From Micrococcus sp. 2A (GTDB lineage: Bacteria; Actinomycetota; Actinomycetes; Actinomycetales; Micrococcaceae): a DNA stretch of 64,000 nt. Below the pieces are notes generated by a model that saw only the letters and a program-made list of their open reading frames with translations, searched no databases and was not told the origin of the DNA. The DNA is taken from positions 1,550,001-1,614,000 of the forward strand of contig NZ_CP154351.1 in the NCBI RefSeq assembly GCF_039519235.1, given 5' to 3'. The stretch's first letter is position 1; each line of letters opens with the position of its first letter. Of the stretch, positions 17,902 through 27,822 are shown piece by piece. Made by a program: the position numbers and the translations under genes.

Positions 17902-18671
17902 CGTCCCTGTCCCTTCTCGGCCGGGCGCGCCCCACGGGCTGCCTCCCCGGCCTGTTCCTCGACGGCGGCCATCACGGCCGCCACGGTCTGCTCGAAGTCG
18001 AGCTCGGTGGAGTCCACGAGCACCACGCCCTCGGCGGGGCGGTCGAACGTGGAGACGGTGGCGTCGCGCGCGTCGCGCCCGACCACCTGGCGAGTCAGCG
18101 TGCCGGCGTCGACGCCGGGCTCGCCGGCGGCGGCCAGCTGGCCGGAGCGGCGGGCCGTGCGCACGGCCTCGGAGGCCGTCAGCAGGACGCGGGCGTGGGC
18201 ATCGGGGGCCACCACGGTCGTGATGTCCCGACCCTCGGCCACCATGCGCCCGGCGTCCGCGATGGCCGCGCGCTGGCGGCGGCGCAGCTCCTCACGCACG
18301 GGGATGACGACGGCCACGGTGGAGACGACGTCGGTCACCTCGGCACCGCGGATGGCCTCGGTGACGTCCGCCTCGCCCACGAGCACGACGTCCTCGTCCG
18401 GGTGGGTCGACTGGGTCAGCGGCATGGTGCGCGCCGCCTCGAGGATGGCCTCGGGGTCGGCGAGGTCCACCCCGGAGTCCAGGCAGTGCCACGCCACGGC
18501 GCGGTACATCGCCCCCGTGTCCAGGTAGGCGGCGCCCAGGCGGCGGGCCACCTCGCGGGACACGGAGGACTTGCCGGACCCGGAGGGGCCGTCGACGGCC
18601 ACCACGAGGGGCGCGGCGTCCGTGCGCGCGGCCTCGGCCGCGCGGGCGTGCTCAGCGGTGTTCTCGGTCAT
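17898..18671 (-). CDS. cmk: Cytidylate kinase
   Basis: It phosphorylates CMP and dCMP. The 257-residue protein has the P-loop GPSGSGKSS (28-36), followed by the typical [13 protein letters not shown] and [14 protein letters not shown] motifs. ATG 18671 is chosen because it gives the normal N-terminus. It is 2 nt from the tyrA stop upstream and overlaps der by 4 nt downstream. Confidence 0.94.
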   Translation of the reverse strand: MTENTAEHARAAEAARTDAAPLVVAVDGPSGSGKSSVSREVARRLGAAYLDTGAMYRAVAWHCLDSGVDLADPEAILEAARTMPLTQSTHPDEDVVLVGEADVTEAIRGAEVTDVVSTVAVVIPVREELRRRQRAAIADAGRMVAEGRDITTVVAPDAHARVLLTASEAVRTARRSGQLAAAGEPGVDAGTLTRQVVGRDARDATVSTFDRPAEGVVLVDSTELDFEQTVAAVMAAVEEQAGEAARGARPAEKGQGR

Positions 18672-18673
18672 CC

Positions 18674-19816
18674 TCAGACCACCTTCCATCCGGCGTCGGC
18701 CAGTGCCGACACGAGTTCGTCCTTGCATCCGGGCAGCACGGACACGTCCACCATGCCCGCCCGATGCCCGGAGGCGTGCTCGAGGCGCAGGTCCTCCACG
18801 TTGACGCCCGTGCGGCCGACGGCCTCCAGGAGCGCTGCGATCTGGCCCGGGGCGTCGTCGACGACCACGGTCACCACGGCGAACGCCTGAGGCGGCGTCC
18901 CGTGCTTGCCGGGGATGCGGGCCCGGCCCGCGTTCCCCTCGGCGATGAGCCGGGCGATCCCCAGGCGCGCGCCCGGCGCCGCCGGCTCCTCGAGCACGTC
19001 GAGCAGGCCGTCCAGGTCGTCCCGGAGGCTGCGCAGGGCAGGCACGATCCGCTCGGCGTTGCCCGCCAGGATCTGCACCCACAGCTGCGGGTCCGACGCG
19101 GCGATCCGGGTGGTGTCCCGCAGCCCGTTGCCCGCGAGCGCGAGCGACGCGTCCGCGGTGTCCTGCAGTCGCGCCGCCACGAGGGAGGCCGCGATCTGGG
19201 GGAGGTGCGAGATCAGGGCCACCGCCTCGTCGTGCGCCTGCGCGTGCATGCGGGACGGGGTCGCCTTCAGGACGCGGGCGAGGGCCTCCCCCGCCGCCAG
19301 GGCCGCCGGCGCGGTCGTGGGCTCGGGGCACAGCACCCACGGGCTTGCCGTGAACAGCGTCCCGCGGGCGGCCACGGGGCCCGAGCGCTCGGAGCCGGCC
19401 ATGGGGTGGGTGCCCAGGTGGCGATCGGCGTCGGCGGCGGAGATCTCCCCGCGCTCCACGGCCTCCCGCACCGCGCGGGCCACGCCCTCCTTGACGGAGG
19501 CGATGTCCACCACGACGGCGCCCGGCCAGCGCCGCAGCGAGTCCACCACGACGGCGGCCGTCACGTCCGGCGGCGCCGCCACCACCACGAGGACGGGCGG
19601 GGTGTCCCGGAGGGCGTCGCCGTCGAGGTCCACCGCGACGCCGGCCCCGATGTCCTGGGCCACGCCGCTCGCCGAGGGCGAGGGGTCGTGGAGGAGCACG
19701 GTGGACCCGGCCGCGCTGAGGCCGATGCCGATCGAGGTGCCGAGCAGGCCCGTGCCGCGGATGAGCACGGGATCCGGGACGCCGACCGCGGCGGCGGGCG
19801 CCTCGGCGGTGCTCAC
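18674..19816 (-). CDS. tyrA: Prephenate dehydrogenase
   Basis: It converts prephenate to 4-hydroxyphenylpyruvate for tyrosine synthesis using NAD(P). The protein of 380 residues begins at GTG 19816 and has a Rossmann GTGLLGTSIG (21-30), the catalytic-region GTHPMAGSERSG and a C-terminal ACT domain (about 300-380) that suggests feedback control by an amino acid. The GTG overlaps the rluB stop as GTGA (19813-19816), which supports this start. Lying between rluB and cmk is a common actinobacterial arrangement. Confidence 0.92.
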   Translation of the reverse strand: MSTAEAPAAAVGVPDPVLIRGTGLLGTSIGIGLSAAGSTVLLHDPSPSASGVAQDIGAGVAVDLDGDALRDTPPVLVVVAAPPDVTAAVVVDSLRRWPGAVVVDIASVKEGVARAVREAVERGEISAADADRHLGTHPMAGSERSGPVAARGTLFTASPWVLCPEPTTAPAALAAGEALARVLKATPSRMHAQAHDEAVALISHLPQIAASLVAARLQDTADASLALAGNGLRDTTRIAASDPQLWVQILAGNAERIVPALRSLRDDLDGLLDVLEEPAAPGARLGIARLIAEGNAGRARIPGKHGTPPQAFAVVTVVVDDAPGQIAALLEAVGRTGVNVEDLRLEHASGHRAGMVDVSVLPGCKDELVSALADAGWKVV

Positions 19817-20772
19817 AGCCCGACCAGGGCCTTGAGGTGGCCCAGCTCCTGCTGCGAGAGCGGACGGACGCTGCCCTGCTTCTGGTCGCCCAGGAGGATC
19901 GGGCCCACCTTCACGCGGACGAGACGCTCCACGGGGTGGCCGATCTCCTGGAAGAGGCGGCGCACGATCCGGTTCTTGCCCGAGTGCAGGACGACCTCGA
20001 CGAGCACGTGGCCCGGCGTGGAGTCCACGAGCTTGAAGGAGTCCACCTTGGCGATGCCGTCCTCGAGCTCGATGCCCTCGCGCAGGCGGTTGGACACGCC
20101 CTTCGCGAGCGGGCCGCGCGTCTGCACCACGTAGGTCTTGGGGACCTCGTAGCTGGGGTGGGTGAGGCGGTTGGCCAGCTCGCCGTCGTTGGTGAGGAGC
20201 AGCAGCCCCTCGGTCTCGTTGTCCAGGCGGCCCACGTGGAAGAGGTGCTCCTGGCCCGGCTTGAGGTACGTGGCGATCGAGGGACGGGCCTCGGGGTCGA
20301 TCATCGTGGAGATGACGCCGCGGGGCTTGTTGAAGACGAGGTACTGACGGGAGGTGTCCGTCTGCACCGTGATGCCGTCCACGCGGATCACGGCGGAGCG
20401 GGGCTCCACGCGGACGCCGGGCTCGGTGACGATCTTGCCGTTGACCTCCACGCGGCCCTCGGCGATCAGGTCCTCGCACACGCGACGGGACGCGACGCCG
20501 GCCGAGGCCAGCACCTTCTGGAGGCGCTCGCCGTCCTCGGTGTGGACGCCCGTGAGGTCCGCGGCCTTCGCGCGGGCGGCGCCGGCGCCGCGGCCGCGAC
20601 GCCCGCGGGGGCGCTCGACGGCGTTCTCGTCGAAGGGGGCCTCGTCCTGCGGACGGGCGGCGGCCCCGCGGCGGGGGCCGATCTGACGCTGGAAGTCGCG
20701 CTCCTGGAACGGGCCGCCTCGTCGTCCGACGGCGGGGGTTCGTCCGGAGCCTCGCGGCTTGCGGGAGTTCAT
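19813..20772 (-). CDS. rluB: 23S rRNA pseudouridine synthase (RluB family)
   Basis: It modifies a uridine in 23S rRNA (U2605 by the family). The 319-residue protein has an Arg/Gly-rich N-terminal tail of about 75 residues, an S4 RNA-binding domain (about 82-135) and the catalytic motif GRLDNETEGLLLLTNDG with Asp184. In most actinobacteria scpA and scpB precede it; here the next gene upstream is parA, with only 129 bp between. Confidence 0.9.
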   Translation of the reverse strand: MNSRKPRGSGRTPAVGRRGGPFQERDFQRQIGPRRGAAARPQDEAPFDENAVERPRGRRGRGAGAARAKAADLTGVHTEDGERLQKVLASAGVASRRVCEDLIAEGRVEVNGKIVTEPGVRVEPRSAVIRVDGITVQTDTSRQYLVFNKPRGVISTMIDPEARPSIATYLKPGQEHLFHVGRLDNETEGLLLLTNDGELANRLTHPSYEVPKTYVVQTRGPLAKGVSNRLREGIELEDGIAKVDSFKLVDSTPGHVLVEVVLHSGKNRIVRRLFQEIGHPVERLVRVKVGPILLGDQKQGSVRPLSQQELGHLKALVGL

Positions 20773-20901
20773 GGGAGGGTGCTTCCTTCCGGGAGGCGTT
20801 CGACCGCAGACCGTCCGCCAGGGGCCGGAATGCGGAGGGGTTCACGCGGCGGTTCGCACGCGTGCACCCTCCATTGTCGCAGATCCCGGACGCTCAGCGG
20901 A

Positions 20902-21810
20902 TCACGGGGCGCCGCCGCGGCTGATGAGCTCGCGGGCGAGCTGGCGGTAGGCCCGGGCGCCGTCGTGGTTCTCGGCGTAGCTGGTGATCGGCGTGGCGGC
21001 CACGGTCGCGTCGGCGAACTTGATGGAGCGCTTGATCACGGTCTCGAACACCTTGTCCCCGAAGCCGGCCACGAGCGAGCCCACGACCTCCTTCGAGTGG
21101 AGGGTGCGCTGGTCGAACATCGTGGCCAGCACGCCGTCGATCTCCAGGTCAGGGTTGAGCCGATCCTGGACCTTCTCGATGGTCTCCACGAGCAGCGCGA
21201 CGGCGCGCAGCGCGAGGAACTCCGCGGTGAGCGGGATGATCACGCCGTGGGAGGCCGTCAGCGCGTTCACGGTGAGCAGGCCGAGGGAGGGCTGGCAGTC
21301 GATGAGGACCACGTCGTAGTCGTCGCGCACCTGGCGCAGGGCCCGGTCGAGCACCTGCTCCCGGGCCACCTCGTTCACGAGCTGCACCTCCGCGGCCGAG
21401 AGGTCGATGTTGGCCGGCAGCAGGTCCATGTTCTCGAAGGGGGTCCGCAGGATCGCGTCCCGCGCCGTCACGGAGCGCTCCATGAGCACGTTGTACACGG
21501 TGGTGTCGAGCTCGTGGGGGCTCGCGCCGAGGCCCGCGGAGAGCGCGCCCTGGGGATCGAAGTCCACCATGAGCACTCGGCGCCCGTACCCGGCGAGGGC
21601 GGCGCCCAGGTTGATGGTCGACGTCGTCTTCCCGACGCCGCCCTTCTGGTTCACCATCGAGATGATGCGGGCCGGGCCGTGGCCCTCCAGGGGCGCAGGC
21701 TCGGGGAACTCGTGCTTGGGGCGGCCGGTGGGGCCGATCACGGGCTCCCCGTGGATGGTCATGACGGGGGTGGGTTCCTTCGAGGTCACGGCGGTGCCGG
21801 CTCCTTCCAC
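20902..21810 (-). CDS. ParA-family ATPase
   Basis: A 302-residue Walker-type ATPase. The deviant Walker A KGGVGKTT is at 56-63, Walker A' is MVDFDPQGAL and the B-like motif is VVLIDCQPSLGLLT. This is the paralog found between xerD and scpA in actinobacteria (Rv1708-like), distinct from the chromosome-partition ParA next to parB near oriC; its cargo is unknown. Here xerD is about 9 kb away and scpAB are missing. Confidence 0.85.
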   Translation of the reverse strand: MEGAGTAVTSKEPTPVMTIHGEPVIGPTGRPKHEFPEPAPLEGHGPARIISMVNQKGGVGKTTSTINLGAALAGYGRRVLMVDFDPQGALSAGLGASPHELDTTVYNVLMERSVTARDAILRTPFENMDLLPANIDLSAAEVQLVNEVAREQVLDRALRQVRDDYDVVLIDCQPSLGLLTVNALTASHGVIIPLTAEFLALRAVALLVETIEKVQDRLNPDLEIDGVLATMFDQRTLHSKEVVGSLVAGFGDKVFETVIKRSIKFADATVAATPITSYAENHDGARAYRQLARELISRGGAP

Positions 21811-21909
21811 GGGGGTGTGGCGCCCTGCCGGCGCCTCGCCCGGTCACGGGCGCGCGGCTGCCGTCGGCGCGATGCTCGCCCTCCACCCTAGTGCCTGGGC
21901 GGAGACGCC

Positions 21910-21941
21910 GAGGGGCCGAGGGCAGCAGCCCCCGGCCCCTC
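21910..21941 (-). terminator. Hairpin after the dctA pseudogene
   Basis: Arms at 21910-21922 and 21929-21941 pair at 12 of 13 positions, just past the native dctA stop (21969) and before parA. Confidence 0.55.
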
Positions 21942-21968
21942 CGCGACGGCGGCGCGTGCGCCGTCCGG

Positions 21969-23385
21969 TCAGCGGCGCGTCGCCTCGTCCGGGATCGCGG
22001 TGTGCAGGCTCGACCCGGGGTGGCCCTCGAACGCCTGCTCGGCGGCCGTGGGCGACTCGACGACGTCGTGACCGACCACGGAGGCCTCGTCGAACTTCAC
22101 CTCGCCGGCGAGGACGGCGCGCGCGCTCCCCGTCGAGCTCCCCGACCCAGCGGCCGATGAGGAGGGTGGCCACGGCGTTGCCGGTGAAGTTGGTGAGCGC
22201 GCGGGCCTCGGACATGAACTTGTCGATGCCCACGATCACGCCCATGCCGCCGAGCAGCTCGGGGCGGTGCGCCTTCAGGCCGGCGGCCAGGGTGGCCAGG
22301 CCGGCGCCCGTCACGCCGGCGGCGCCCTTGGAGGCGATGATCATGAAGAGCAGCAGGCCGACCTGCTCGCCGAGGTTCATCTCCATCCCCATCGCGTTGG
22401 AGACGAAGAGGGCGGCCATCGTCAGGTAGATGGCGGTGCCGTCCAGGTTGAAGGAGTAGCCGGTGGGCACGGTCACGCCGACCACGGACTTGTGCACGCC
22501 GGCGTGCTCCATCTTGGCGATCAGGCGCGGCAGGGCGGACTCGGAGGAGCTCGTGGCGAAGATGAGCAGGTACTCGCGGCCCAGGTACTTCATGAGCGAG
22601 AAGATGCTCAGGCCCGTGACCACCTTCAGGAGGGTGCCCAGGATCAGGGTGATGAACAGGATGCAGGTCAGGTAGAACGAGCCCATCAGCAGGGGCATGG
22701 CGCCGATCGCGGACCAGCCCGTGGACCCGACGACGGCCGCGATCGCCCCGAAGGCGCCGATGGGAGCGATCCACGTGATCATCATGAGGATGCGGAACAC
22801 GACGCCCTGGATGAGCGTGAGGCCGCGCAGCAGCGGCGCGCCGGCCGGGCCCGTCTGCTGCAGCGCGAGGCCCACGAGCAGCGCCACGAACAGCACGGGG
22901 AGCACGGGCACGGAGCCCGGGATGATGTCCAGCAGGAACTTGACCGTGGAGTCCATCTCCGGCTTGGGGGCGCTCGGGTCATAGGGCTTCAGGGCCAGGC
23001 CCTCGCCCGGGTGCACGAAGTTGCCGACCACGAGGCCGATGGCCAGGGCGAAGGTGGACTTCGTGATGAAGGAGAGCAGCGCGATGCCGCCGACCTTGCC
23101 GACGGTGGCGGCCTTGGCGATCGAGCCGATGCCGAGCACGATCGTTCAGAAGATGACGGGGCCGATCATCATCTTGATGAGGGAGACGAAGCCGTCACCC
23201 AGGGGCTTGAGGGACGTGCCGAACTCCGGGAACAGCAGGCCCACGAGGGCGCCGAGGACCACCGAGGCGATCACGGAGATGTAGAGCCAGTGGGTGCGGT
23301 CCTTCGGCTTCTTCGCCGTGGGCGGCGCGGCGGCGGTCGTGTGCGCCATGGGCACGGTCGTTTCAGAGGGTGCGAGAGATGTCAA
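21969..23385 (-). pseudogene. dctA: Dicarboxylate/amino acid:cation symporter (DctA-like), broken twice
   Basis: A multi-pass symporter of the DAACS family (C4-dicarboxylate uptake). The reading frame is hit by an in-frame TGA at 23146-23148, where relatives have Cys in IFCT: the code reads ATC TTC TGA ACG ATC. The downstream part keeps the hallmark SSSESALPR, PTGYSFNLDGT and IDKFMSEARALTNFTGN motifs. Near 22130 a CG repeat is 2 bp short (or 1 bp long), so the frame runs into basic nonsense, while the original frame continues with VLAGEVKFDEASVVGHD and ends at 21969-21971. The start is TTG 23385 or ATG 23349. Two lesions argue for a real pseudogene, though sequence errors are possible. Confidence 0.8.
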
Positions 23386-23435
23386 GGATCACCCTACGAT
23401 GAGATGAGCGCCACTTCGGCCACGCACGGCATTGC

Positions 23436-23476
23436 GACGGGGGCGGGAGAGGCCGGCCGGCCTTCCCACCCCCGTC
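23436..23476 (-). terminator. Terminator of prpE
   Basis: A long GC-rich inverted repeat (GACGGGGG ... CCCCCGTC outer arms with a GGCCGGCC core) lies between the prpE stop and dctA. Confidence 0.6.
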
Positions 23477-23500
23477 ACGGCGCGTGCCCTCGACGCGGCC

Positions 23501-25456
23501 TCAGCGCTGCGGGTGCAGGAGCCGGCGCAGATCGTCCAGGACGGAGGCGTCCTCGATCGTGGAGGGCACCGTGTACTCCTCGCCGTCCGCCATCTGGCGC
23601 ATGGTCTTGCGCAGGATCTTGCCGGAGCGGGTCTTGGGCAGGGCGTCCACGATCGCGACGTCGCGGAAGTCGGCCACGGGGCCCACGCCCCGCCGCACCG
23701 CCTGGCGCAGCTCCTCGAGGAGCGCGGCCTCTGCCGGGGAGCCCGGCTCCGGCGTCTCCACCCCGGACTTGAGCACCACGTAGCCGGAGGGGCGCTGGCC
23801 CTTGAGCGGATCCGCGAGCCCGACGACGGCGCACTCCGCCACGGCCGGGTGCGCGGCGAGCGCCGCCTCGAGGACGCCCGTGGAGAGGCGGTGCCCGGAC
23901 ACGTTGATGACGTCGTCGGTGCGGCCCAGGACGAACACGTAGCCGTCCTCGTCCACGAGGCCCGAGTCGCCCGTCGCGTAGTGGCCCTCGAAGGCGGAGA
24001 GGTAGGAGTCGATGTACCGCTGGTCGTCGCCCCACAGGGTGGGCAGGGTGCCCGGGGGCAGGGGCAGGCGCACCGCGATGTTCCCCTCCTCTCCGGGGCC
24101 CACCGGCTCGCCCAGGCCGTCCAGCACCACGAGGTCGAAGCCGGGCGAGGGCACAGACGAGGAGCCGATCTTCACGGGCAGCTCCTCCAGCCCCACCGGG
24201 TTCGCGGCGATCGCCCAGCCCGTCTCCGTCTGCCACCAGTGGTCGATGACCGGCATGCCCAGCAGGCCCTCGATCCAGCGCTGGGTCTCCGGGTCCAGGC
24301 GCTCGCCGGCGGCGTAGAAGTGCGCGAGCGTGCTGAGATCGTGCTCCTTCATGAGCGCGCCCTCGGGGTCCTGACGGCGGATGGCGCGCAGCGCGGTGGG
24401 GGCCGTGAAGAAGGAGCGGACGCCGTGGTCCTCGATCAGGCGCCAGAACGCCCCCGCATCGGGCGTGCCCACGGGCTTGCCCTCGTACATGACGGTGGTC
24501 GCCCCGGCCAGCAGCGGACCGTAGACGATGTAGGAGTGACCCACCACCCAGCCCACGTCCGAGGCGGTGCACATGGCCTGGCCCGGGCCGACGTCGTAGA
24601 TGTTCTCCATGGTCCACCGCAGGGCCACGGCGTGTCCGCCGTTGTCCCGGACCACACCCTTGGGCCTGCCCGTGGTCCCGGAGGTGTAGAGCACGTAGAG
24701 CGGATCGGTGGCGGCGACGTCCACGCAGGCGGCCGGCTCAGCGGCGGCCACGGCCTCGTCCCAGTCCTTCCACGCCGCTCCCCCGCGCTCGGCGACGTCG
24801 GCCAGCGCGGTCTCGAAGCCGTCGCGGTGGTGGACGAGGACCGTCCGCACCGGGTGCGAAGCCGTCTCGAGCGCCTCGGCGACGGCGGGCAGGTACTCCA
24901 CGCGGCGCTTCGGCTCGATGCCGCCCGAGCACGTCAGCACGACGTCGGGCGCGGCGTCGTCGATGCGGGCGGCGAGCTCGCGCGGGGCGAAGCCGCCGAA
25001 GACCACCGAGTGGACGGCGCCGAGGCGGGCGCACGCGAGCATCGCGACGGGCGCCCGCGGGATCATCGGCAGGTAGACGAGCACGCGGTCCCCCTTGCCC
25101 ACCCCCTGGGCCGCGAGGGCGCCCGCGAGCGCGGCCACCTCGTCCCGCAGCTGCGCGTAGGTGTAGCGGGTGACCGTGCCGGTCATCGCCGAGTCGTGGA
25201 CCAGCGCGAGCGCGTCGCCGCGGCCGGCGTCCACGTGGCGGTCCAGGCAGTTGTGGGCGGTGTTCAGGACGCCGTCCGGGAACCAGCGGTGCAGGGGCGC
25301 GTTCGAGGAGTCGACCGCGCGCGTGGGCGGAGTGGTCCAGTCGATCGCCTGGGCGGCCTCGAGCCAGAACCCCTCCGGGTCGGCGAGGGAGCGGGCGTGG
25401 ACGTCCGCGTAGGAGCTGCGGGTGCCGGGGGCCGGGGATGCGTCGGGAGTCGCCAT
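23501..25456 (-). CDS. prpE: Propionate/acetate-CoA ligase (PrpE/Acs type)
   Basis: An AMP-forming acyl-CoA synthetase of 651 residues that would supply propionyl-CoA. The SYADVHARSLADPEGFW start is typical of PrpE. The P-loop is LYTSGTTGRPKG (256-267), the adenine-site region is DHWWQTETGW, and the acetylation/catalytic lysine is Lys613 in PKTRSGKILRK. It diverges from gntR-prpDBC, which favours propionate over acetate as substrate. No ribosome-binding site exists; TACGAT sits 6 nt before the ATG, indicating a leaderless mRNA. Confidence 0.88.
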   Translation of the reverse strand: MATPDASPAPGTRSSYADVHARSLADPEGFWLEAAQAIDWTTPPTRAVDSSNAPLHRWFPDGVLNTAHNCLDRHVDAGRGDALALVHDSAMTGTVTRYTYAQLRDEVAALAGALAAQGVGKGDRVLVYLPMIPRAPVAMLACARLGAVHSVVFGGFAPRELAARIDDAAPDVVLTCSGGIEPKRRVEYLPAVAEALETASHPVRTVLVHHRDGFETALADVAERGGAAWKDWDEAVAAAEPAACVDVAATDPLYVLYTSGTTGRPKGVVRDNGGHAVALRWTMENIYDVGPGQAMCTASDVGWVVGHSYIVYGPLLAGATTVMYEGKPVGTPDAGAFWRLIEDHGVRSFFTAPTALRAIRRQDPEGALMKEHDLSTLAHFYAAGERLDPETQRWIEGLLGMPVIDHWWQTETGWAIAANPVGLEELPVKIGSSSVPSPGFDLVVLDGLGEPVGPGEEGNIAVRLPLPPGTLPTLWGDDQRYIDSYLSAFEGHYATGDSGLVDEDGYVFVLGRTDDVINVSGHRLSTGVLEAALAAHPAVAECAVVGLADPLKGQRPSGYVVLKSGVETPEPGSPAEAALLEELRQAVRRGVGPVADFRDVAIVDALPKTRSGKILRKTMRQMADGEEYTVPSTIEDASVLDDLRRLLHPQR

Positions 25457-25462
25457 GCCGCG

Positions 25463-25491
25463 ATCGTAGTGCGCCGCATCACAGAGATCAA
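25463..25491 (-). promoter_or_regulatory. Leaderless prpE promoter
   Basis: On the minus strand TTGATC (25486-25491), a 17-nt spacer and TACGAT (25463-25468) are followed by 6 nt and the prpE ATG at 25456. Confidence 0.6.
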
Positions 25492-25498
25492 GGGTTTC

Positions 25499-25506
25499 TG
25501 TATACA
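25499..25506. promoter_or_regulatory. GntR operator candidate O1 (TGTATACA)
   Basis: A perfect TGTATACA palindrome stands 7 nt upstream of the prpE -35 box. The same core recurs at 25597-25604, centre-to-centre 98 bp away. TGTATACA-type palindromes are common FCD/GntR regulator sites. Confidence 0.55.
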
Positions 25507-25576
25507 TGTTCTCGCAACTACAGGCCTGCGTGAGGCCACCGAGGCGATTCTGAGGCGCATTCACCCCGAAGGGGCC

Positions 25577-25612
25577 TTGGCGGTGGGGAGTGCCCGTGTA
25601 TACACTTCTGGC
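25577..25612 (+). promoter_or_regulatory. gntR-prpDBC promoter with operator O2
   Basis: TTGGCG (25577-25582), an 18-nt spacer and TACACT (25601-25606) are followed by 6 nt and the ATG at 25613. The palindrome GTGTATACAC (25596-25605) covers the -10 box, so a bound regulator would block its own operon. Confidence 0.55.
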
Positions 25613-26299
25613 ATGCGAGCGAGTGAGCGGGCCTACCAGACGCTGAGGACGGAGATCCTCGACTGGTCCCTGCCGCCCGGCGCCGGGCTCGCCGAGGTCG
25701 AGCTGGCCGAGCGGCTGGGGATCTCCCGCACCCCGGTGCGGGAGGCCATCTCCCGGCTCGTCGCGGACGGCCTGGCCGAACAGGCCACGGGGCGCGGCGC
25801 CGTCGTGGCCGACATCTCCCTCGAGCAGGCGGACCAGCTGTTCGAGCTGCGGATCGCGCTCGAGTCCCTCCTCGCCCGGCGCGCCGCCCAGCGGGCGACG
25901 GACGAGGCGGCCGAGTCGCTGGCCGATCTGGCCGAGCGGTTCGCGGCCACCGCGCCGTCCCTGCGCACGGGGTCCGACCCGACCGCCTACTACGCGATGA
26001 CGTCCGAGCTGGACGCCTCGCTCGACGCCGCGGCGGACAACCCGTACCTCGTCTCGACCCTGCGGACGCTGCGCCTGCACCTCGCGCGCCTGCGCCGGCT
26101 CGCGGCGAACGACCCGGCACGCCTGGCCACCTCCGCCGAGGAGCACGCGGACATCGCGTCCGCCGTCGCCTCCGGCGCCGCCGACCTGGCCGAGGCCACC
26201 ACCCGCGTCCACCTGCACCACGCCTTCCACCACCTCACCCGGAGCCGTCGCGACGACGCCGGGGCCCTGCTGACCCCCACCGAAGGAGACCGACCATGA
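25613..26299 (+). CDS. GntR-family (FCD) regulator of the propionate genes
   Basis: A 228-residue regulator. The N-terminal winged helix covers residues about 5-70 ([20 protein letters not shown] is the recognition region), and the C-terminal half is a helical FCD effector domain with the usual His-rich end ([10 protein letters not shown]). It is the first gene of the prpDBC operon, its stop overlapping the prpD start (ATGA, 26296-26299). Self-repression through TGTATACA sites and an organic acid or CoA-ester effector are inferred. Confidence 0.88.
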   Translation: MRASERAYQTLRTEILDWSLPPGAGLAEVELAERLGISRTPVREAISRLVADGLAEQATGRGAVVADISLEQADQLFELRIALESLLARRAAQRATDEAAESLADLAERFAATAPSLRTGSDPTAYYAMTSELDASLDAAADNPYLVSTLRTLRLHLARLRRLAANDPARLATSAEEHADIASAVASGAADLAEATTRVHLHHAFHHLTRSRRDDAGALLTPTEGDRP

Positions 26300-27822
26300 A
26301 GAACCACCACGTCCGCGTCCACCGCTCCGAAGAGAACCTCGAGCGCAAGGACCAGCTCGCCATGAAGCTCGCCGAGGTCGCCGTGGACCCGGTGGAGATC
26401 CTCCCGGAGGTGGAGGAGATGATCGTCAACCGCATCATCGACAACGCCTCCGTCGCCGTCGCCTCGCTCAAGCGCGGCCCGATCGTCGCCGCCCGCGCCC
26501 AGGCGCTCGCCCACCCCGCCTCCACCGGCGGCGAGGGCGCCACCGTGTTCGGCATCGACCAGAAGGTCTCCCCCGAGTGGGCGGCCTGGGCCAACGGCGT
26601 GGCCGTGCGCGAGCTCGACTACCACGACACGTTCCTGGCCGCCGAGTACTCCCACCCCGGCGACAACATCCCGCCGATCCTCGCGGTCGCCCAGCACGCG
26701 GGCCGTTCCGGCAAGGACCTCGTGCGCGGCATCGCGACCGGCTACGAGGTGCAGGTGGACCTCGTGAAGTCCATCAACCTGTACGGCCACAAGATCGACC
26801 ACGTCGCGCACATCGGCCCCTCGGCCTCCGCCGGCATCGGCACGCTCCTCGGCCTCGACGCCGAGACGATCTTCCAGGCCATCGGCCAGGGCCTGCACAC
26901 GACGACGGCCACCCGCCAGTCCCGCAAGGGGGAGATCTCCACGTGGAAGGCCCACGCCCCGGCCTTCGCCGGCAAGATGGCCGTCGAGGCCGCGGACCGC
27001 GCGATGCGCGGCCAGACCTCCCCCGTGCCGATCTACGAGGGCGAGGACGGTGTCATCGCGTGGATGCTCGACGGCCCGGACGCCTCCTACGAGGTCCCGC
27101 TGCCCGAGAAGGGCGAACCCAAGCGCGGCATCCTGGACACCTACACCAAGGAGCACTCCGCGGAGTACCAGGCGCAGGCCTGGATCGACCTCGCCCGCAA
27201 GCTGCACGGCGAGCACCCCGAGGCCACGGACCCGAAGAACGTGGCGTCCGTGCTGATCAAGACCTCGCACCACACCCACAACGTCATCGGCTCCGGCGCG
27301 AACGACCCCCAGAAGTACGACCCGACCGCGTCCCGCGAGACCCTCGACCACTCGATCCCCTACATCTTCACGGTGGCCCTCCAGGACGGCGCGTGGCACC
27401 ACGTGGACTCCTACGCCCCGGAGCGCGCCGCGCGCCCGGACACCGTGGAGCTGTGGCACAAGGTCACCACGGTGGAGGATCCCGAGTGGACCCGCCGCTA
27501 CCACTCCCTCGACCTGTCCGAGAAGGCGTTCGGCGGCGCCGTGGAGATCACGCTGGCCGACGGCACCGTCATCACGGACGAGATCGCGGTGGCCGACGCG
27601 CACCCGCTCGGCGCGCGCCCGTTCTCCCGCGAGCAGTACATCCAGAAGTTCCGCACCCTCGCCGAGGGCATCGTCACGCCCGAGGAGCAGGACCGCTTCC
27701 TCGCGGCCGCCCAGCGCGTGTCCGAGCTGGAGGCCGGCGAGCTGGACCAGCTCAACGTCCAGGCCGACCCGGCCTACCTGTCCGAGGCCGACCTGGCCGC
27801 CGCTCCGAAGGGCCTCTTCTGA
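26296..27822 (+). CDS. prpD: 2-Methylcitrate dehydratase
   Basis: An MmgE/PrpD-family dehydratase of 508 residues that acts on 2-methylcitrate in propionyl-CoA breakdown. The family core includes [17 protein letters not shown] (76-92), REL-DYHDTF and [11 protein letters not shown]. No cysteine cluster is present, so it is the cofactor-free type; an aconitase would complete the step to methylisocitrate. It overlaps gntR by 4 nt upstream and prpB by 1 nt downstream. Confidence 0.92.
   Translation: MKNHHVRVHRSEENLERKDQLAMKLAEVAVDPVEILPEVEEMIVNRIIDNASVAVASLKRGPIVAARAQALAHPASTGGEGATVFGIDQKVSPEWAAWANGVAVRELDYHDTFLAAEYSHPGDNIPPILAVAQHAGRSGKDLVRGIATGYEVQVDLVKSINLYGHKIDHVAHIGPSASAGIGTLLGLDAETIFQAIGQGLHTTTATRQSRKGEISTWKAHAPAFAGKMAVEAADRAMRGQTSPVPIYEGEDGVIAWMLDGPDASYEVPLPEKGEPKRGILDTYTKEHSAEYQAQAWIDLARKLHGEHPEATDPKNVASVLIKTSHHTHNVIGSGANDPQKYDPTASRETLDHSIPYIFTVALQDGAWHHVDSYAPERAARPDTVELWHKVTTVEDPEWTRRYHSLDLSEKAFGGAVEITLADGTVITDEIAVADAHPLGARPFSREQYIQKFRTLAEGIVTPEEQDRFLAAAQRVSELEAGELDQLNVQADPAYLSEADLAAAPKGLF

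Noticed and set aside
23146..23148. Selenocysteine codon in the dctA-like gene
   Set aside because: The UGA stands at a Cys site, but no SECIS-like stem is evident, the family has no selenoproteins and there is a second frameshift, so a nonsense mutation is simpler.
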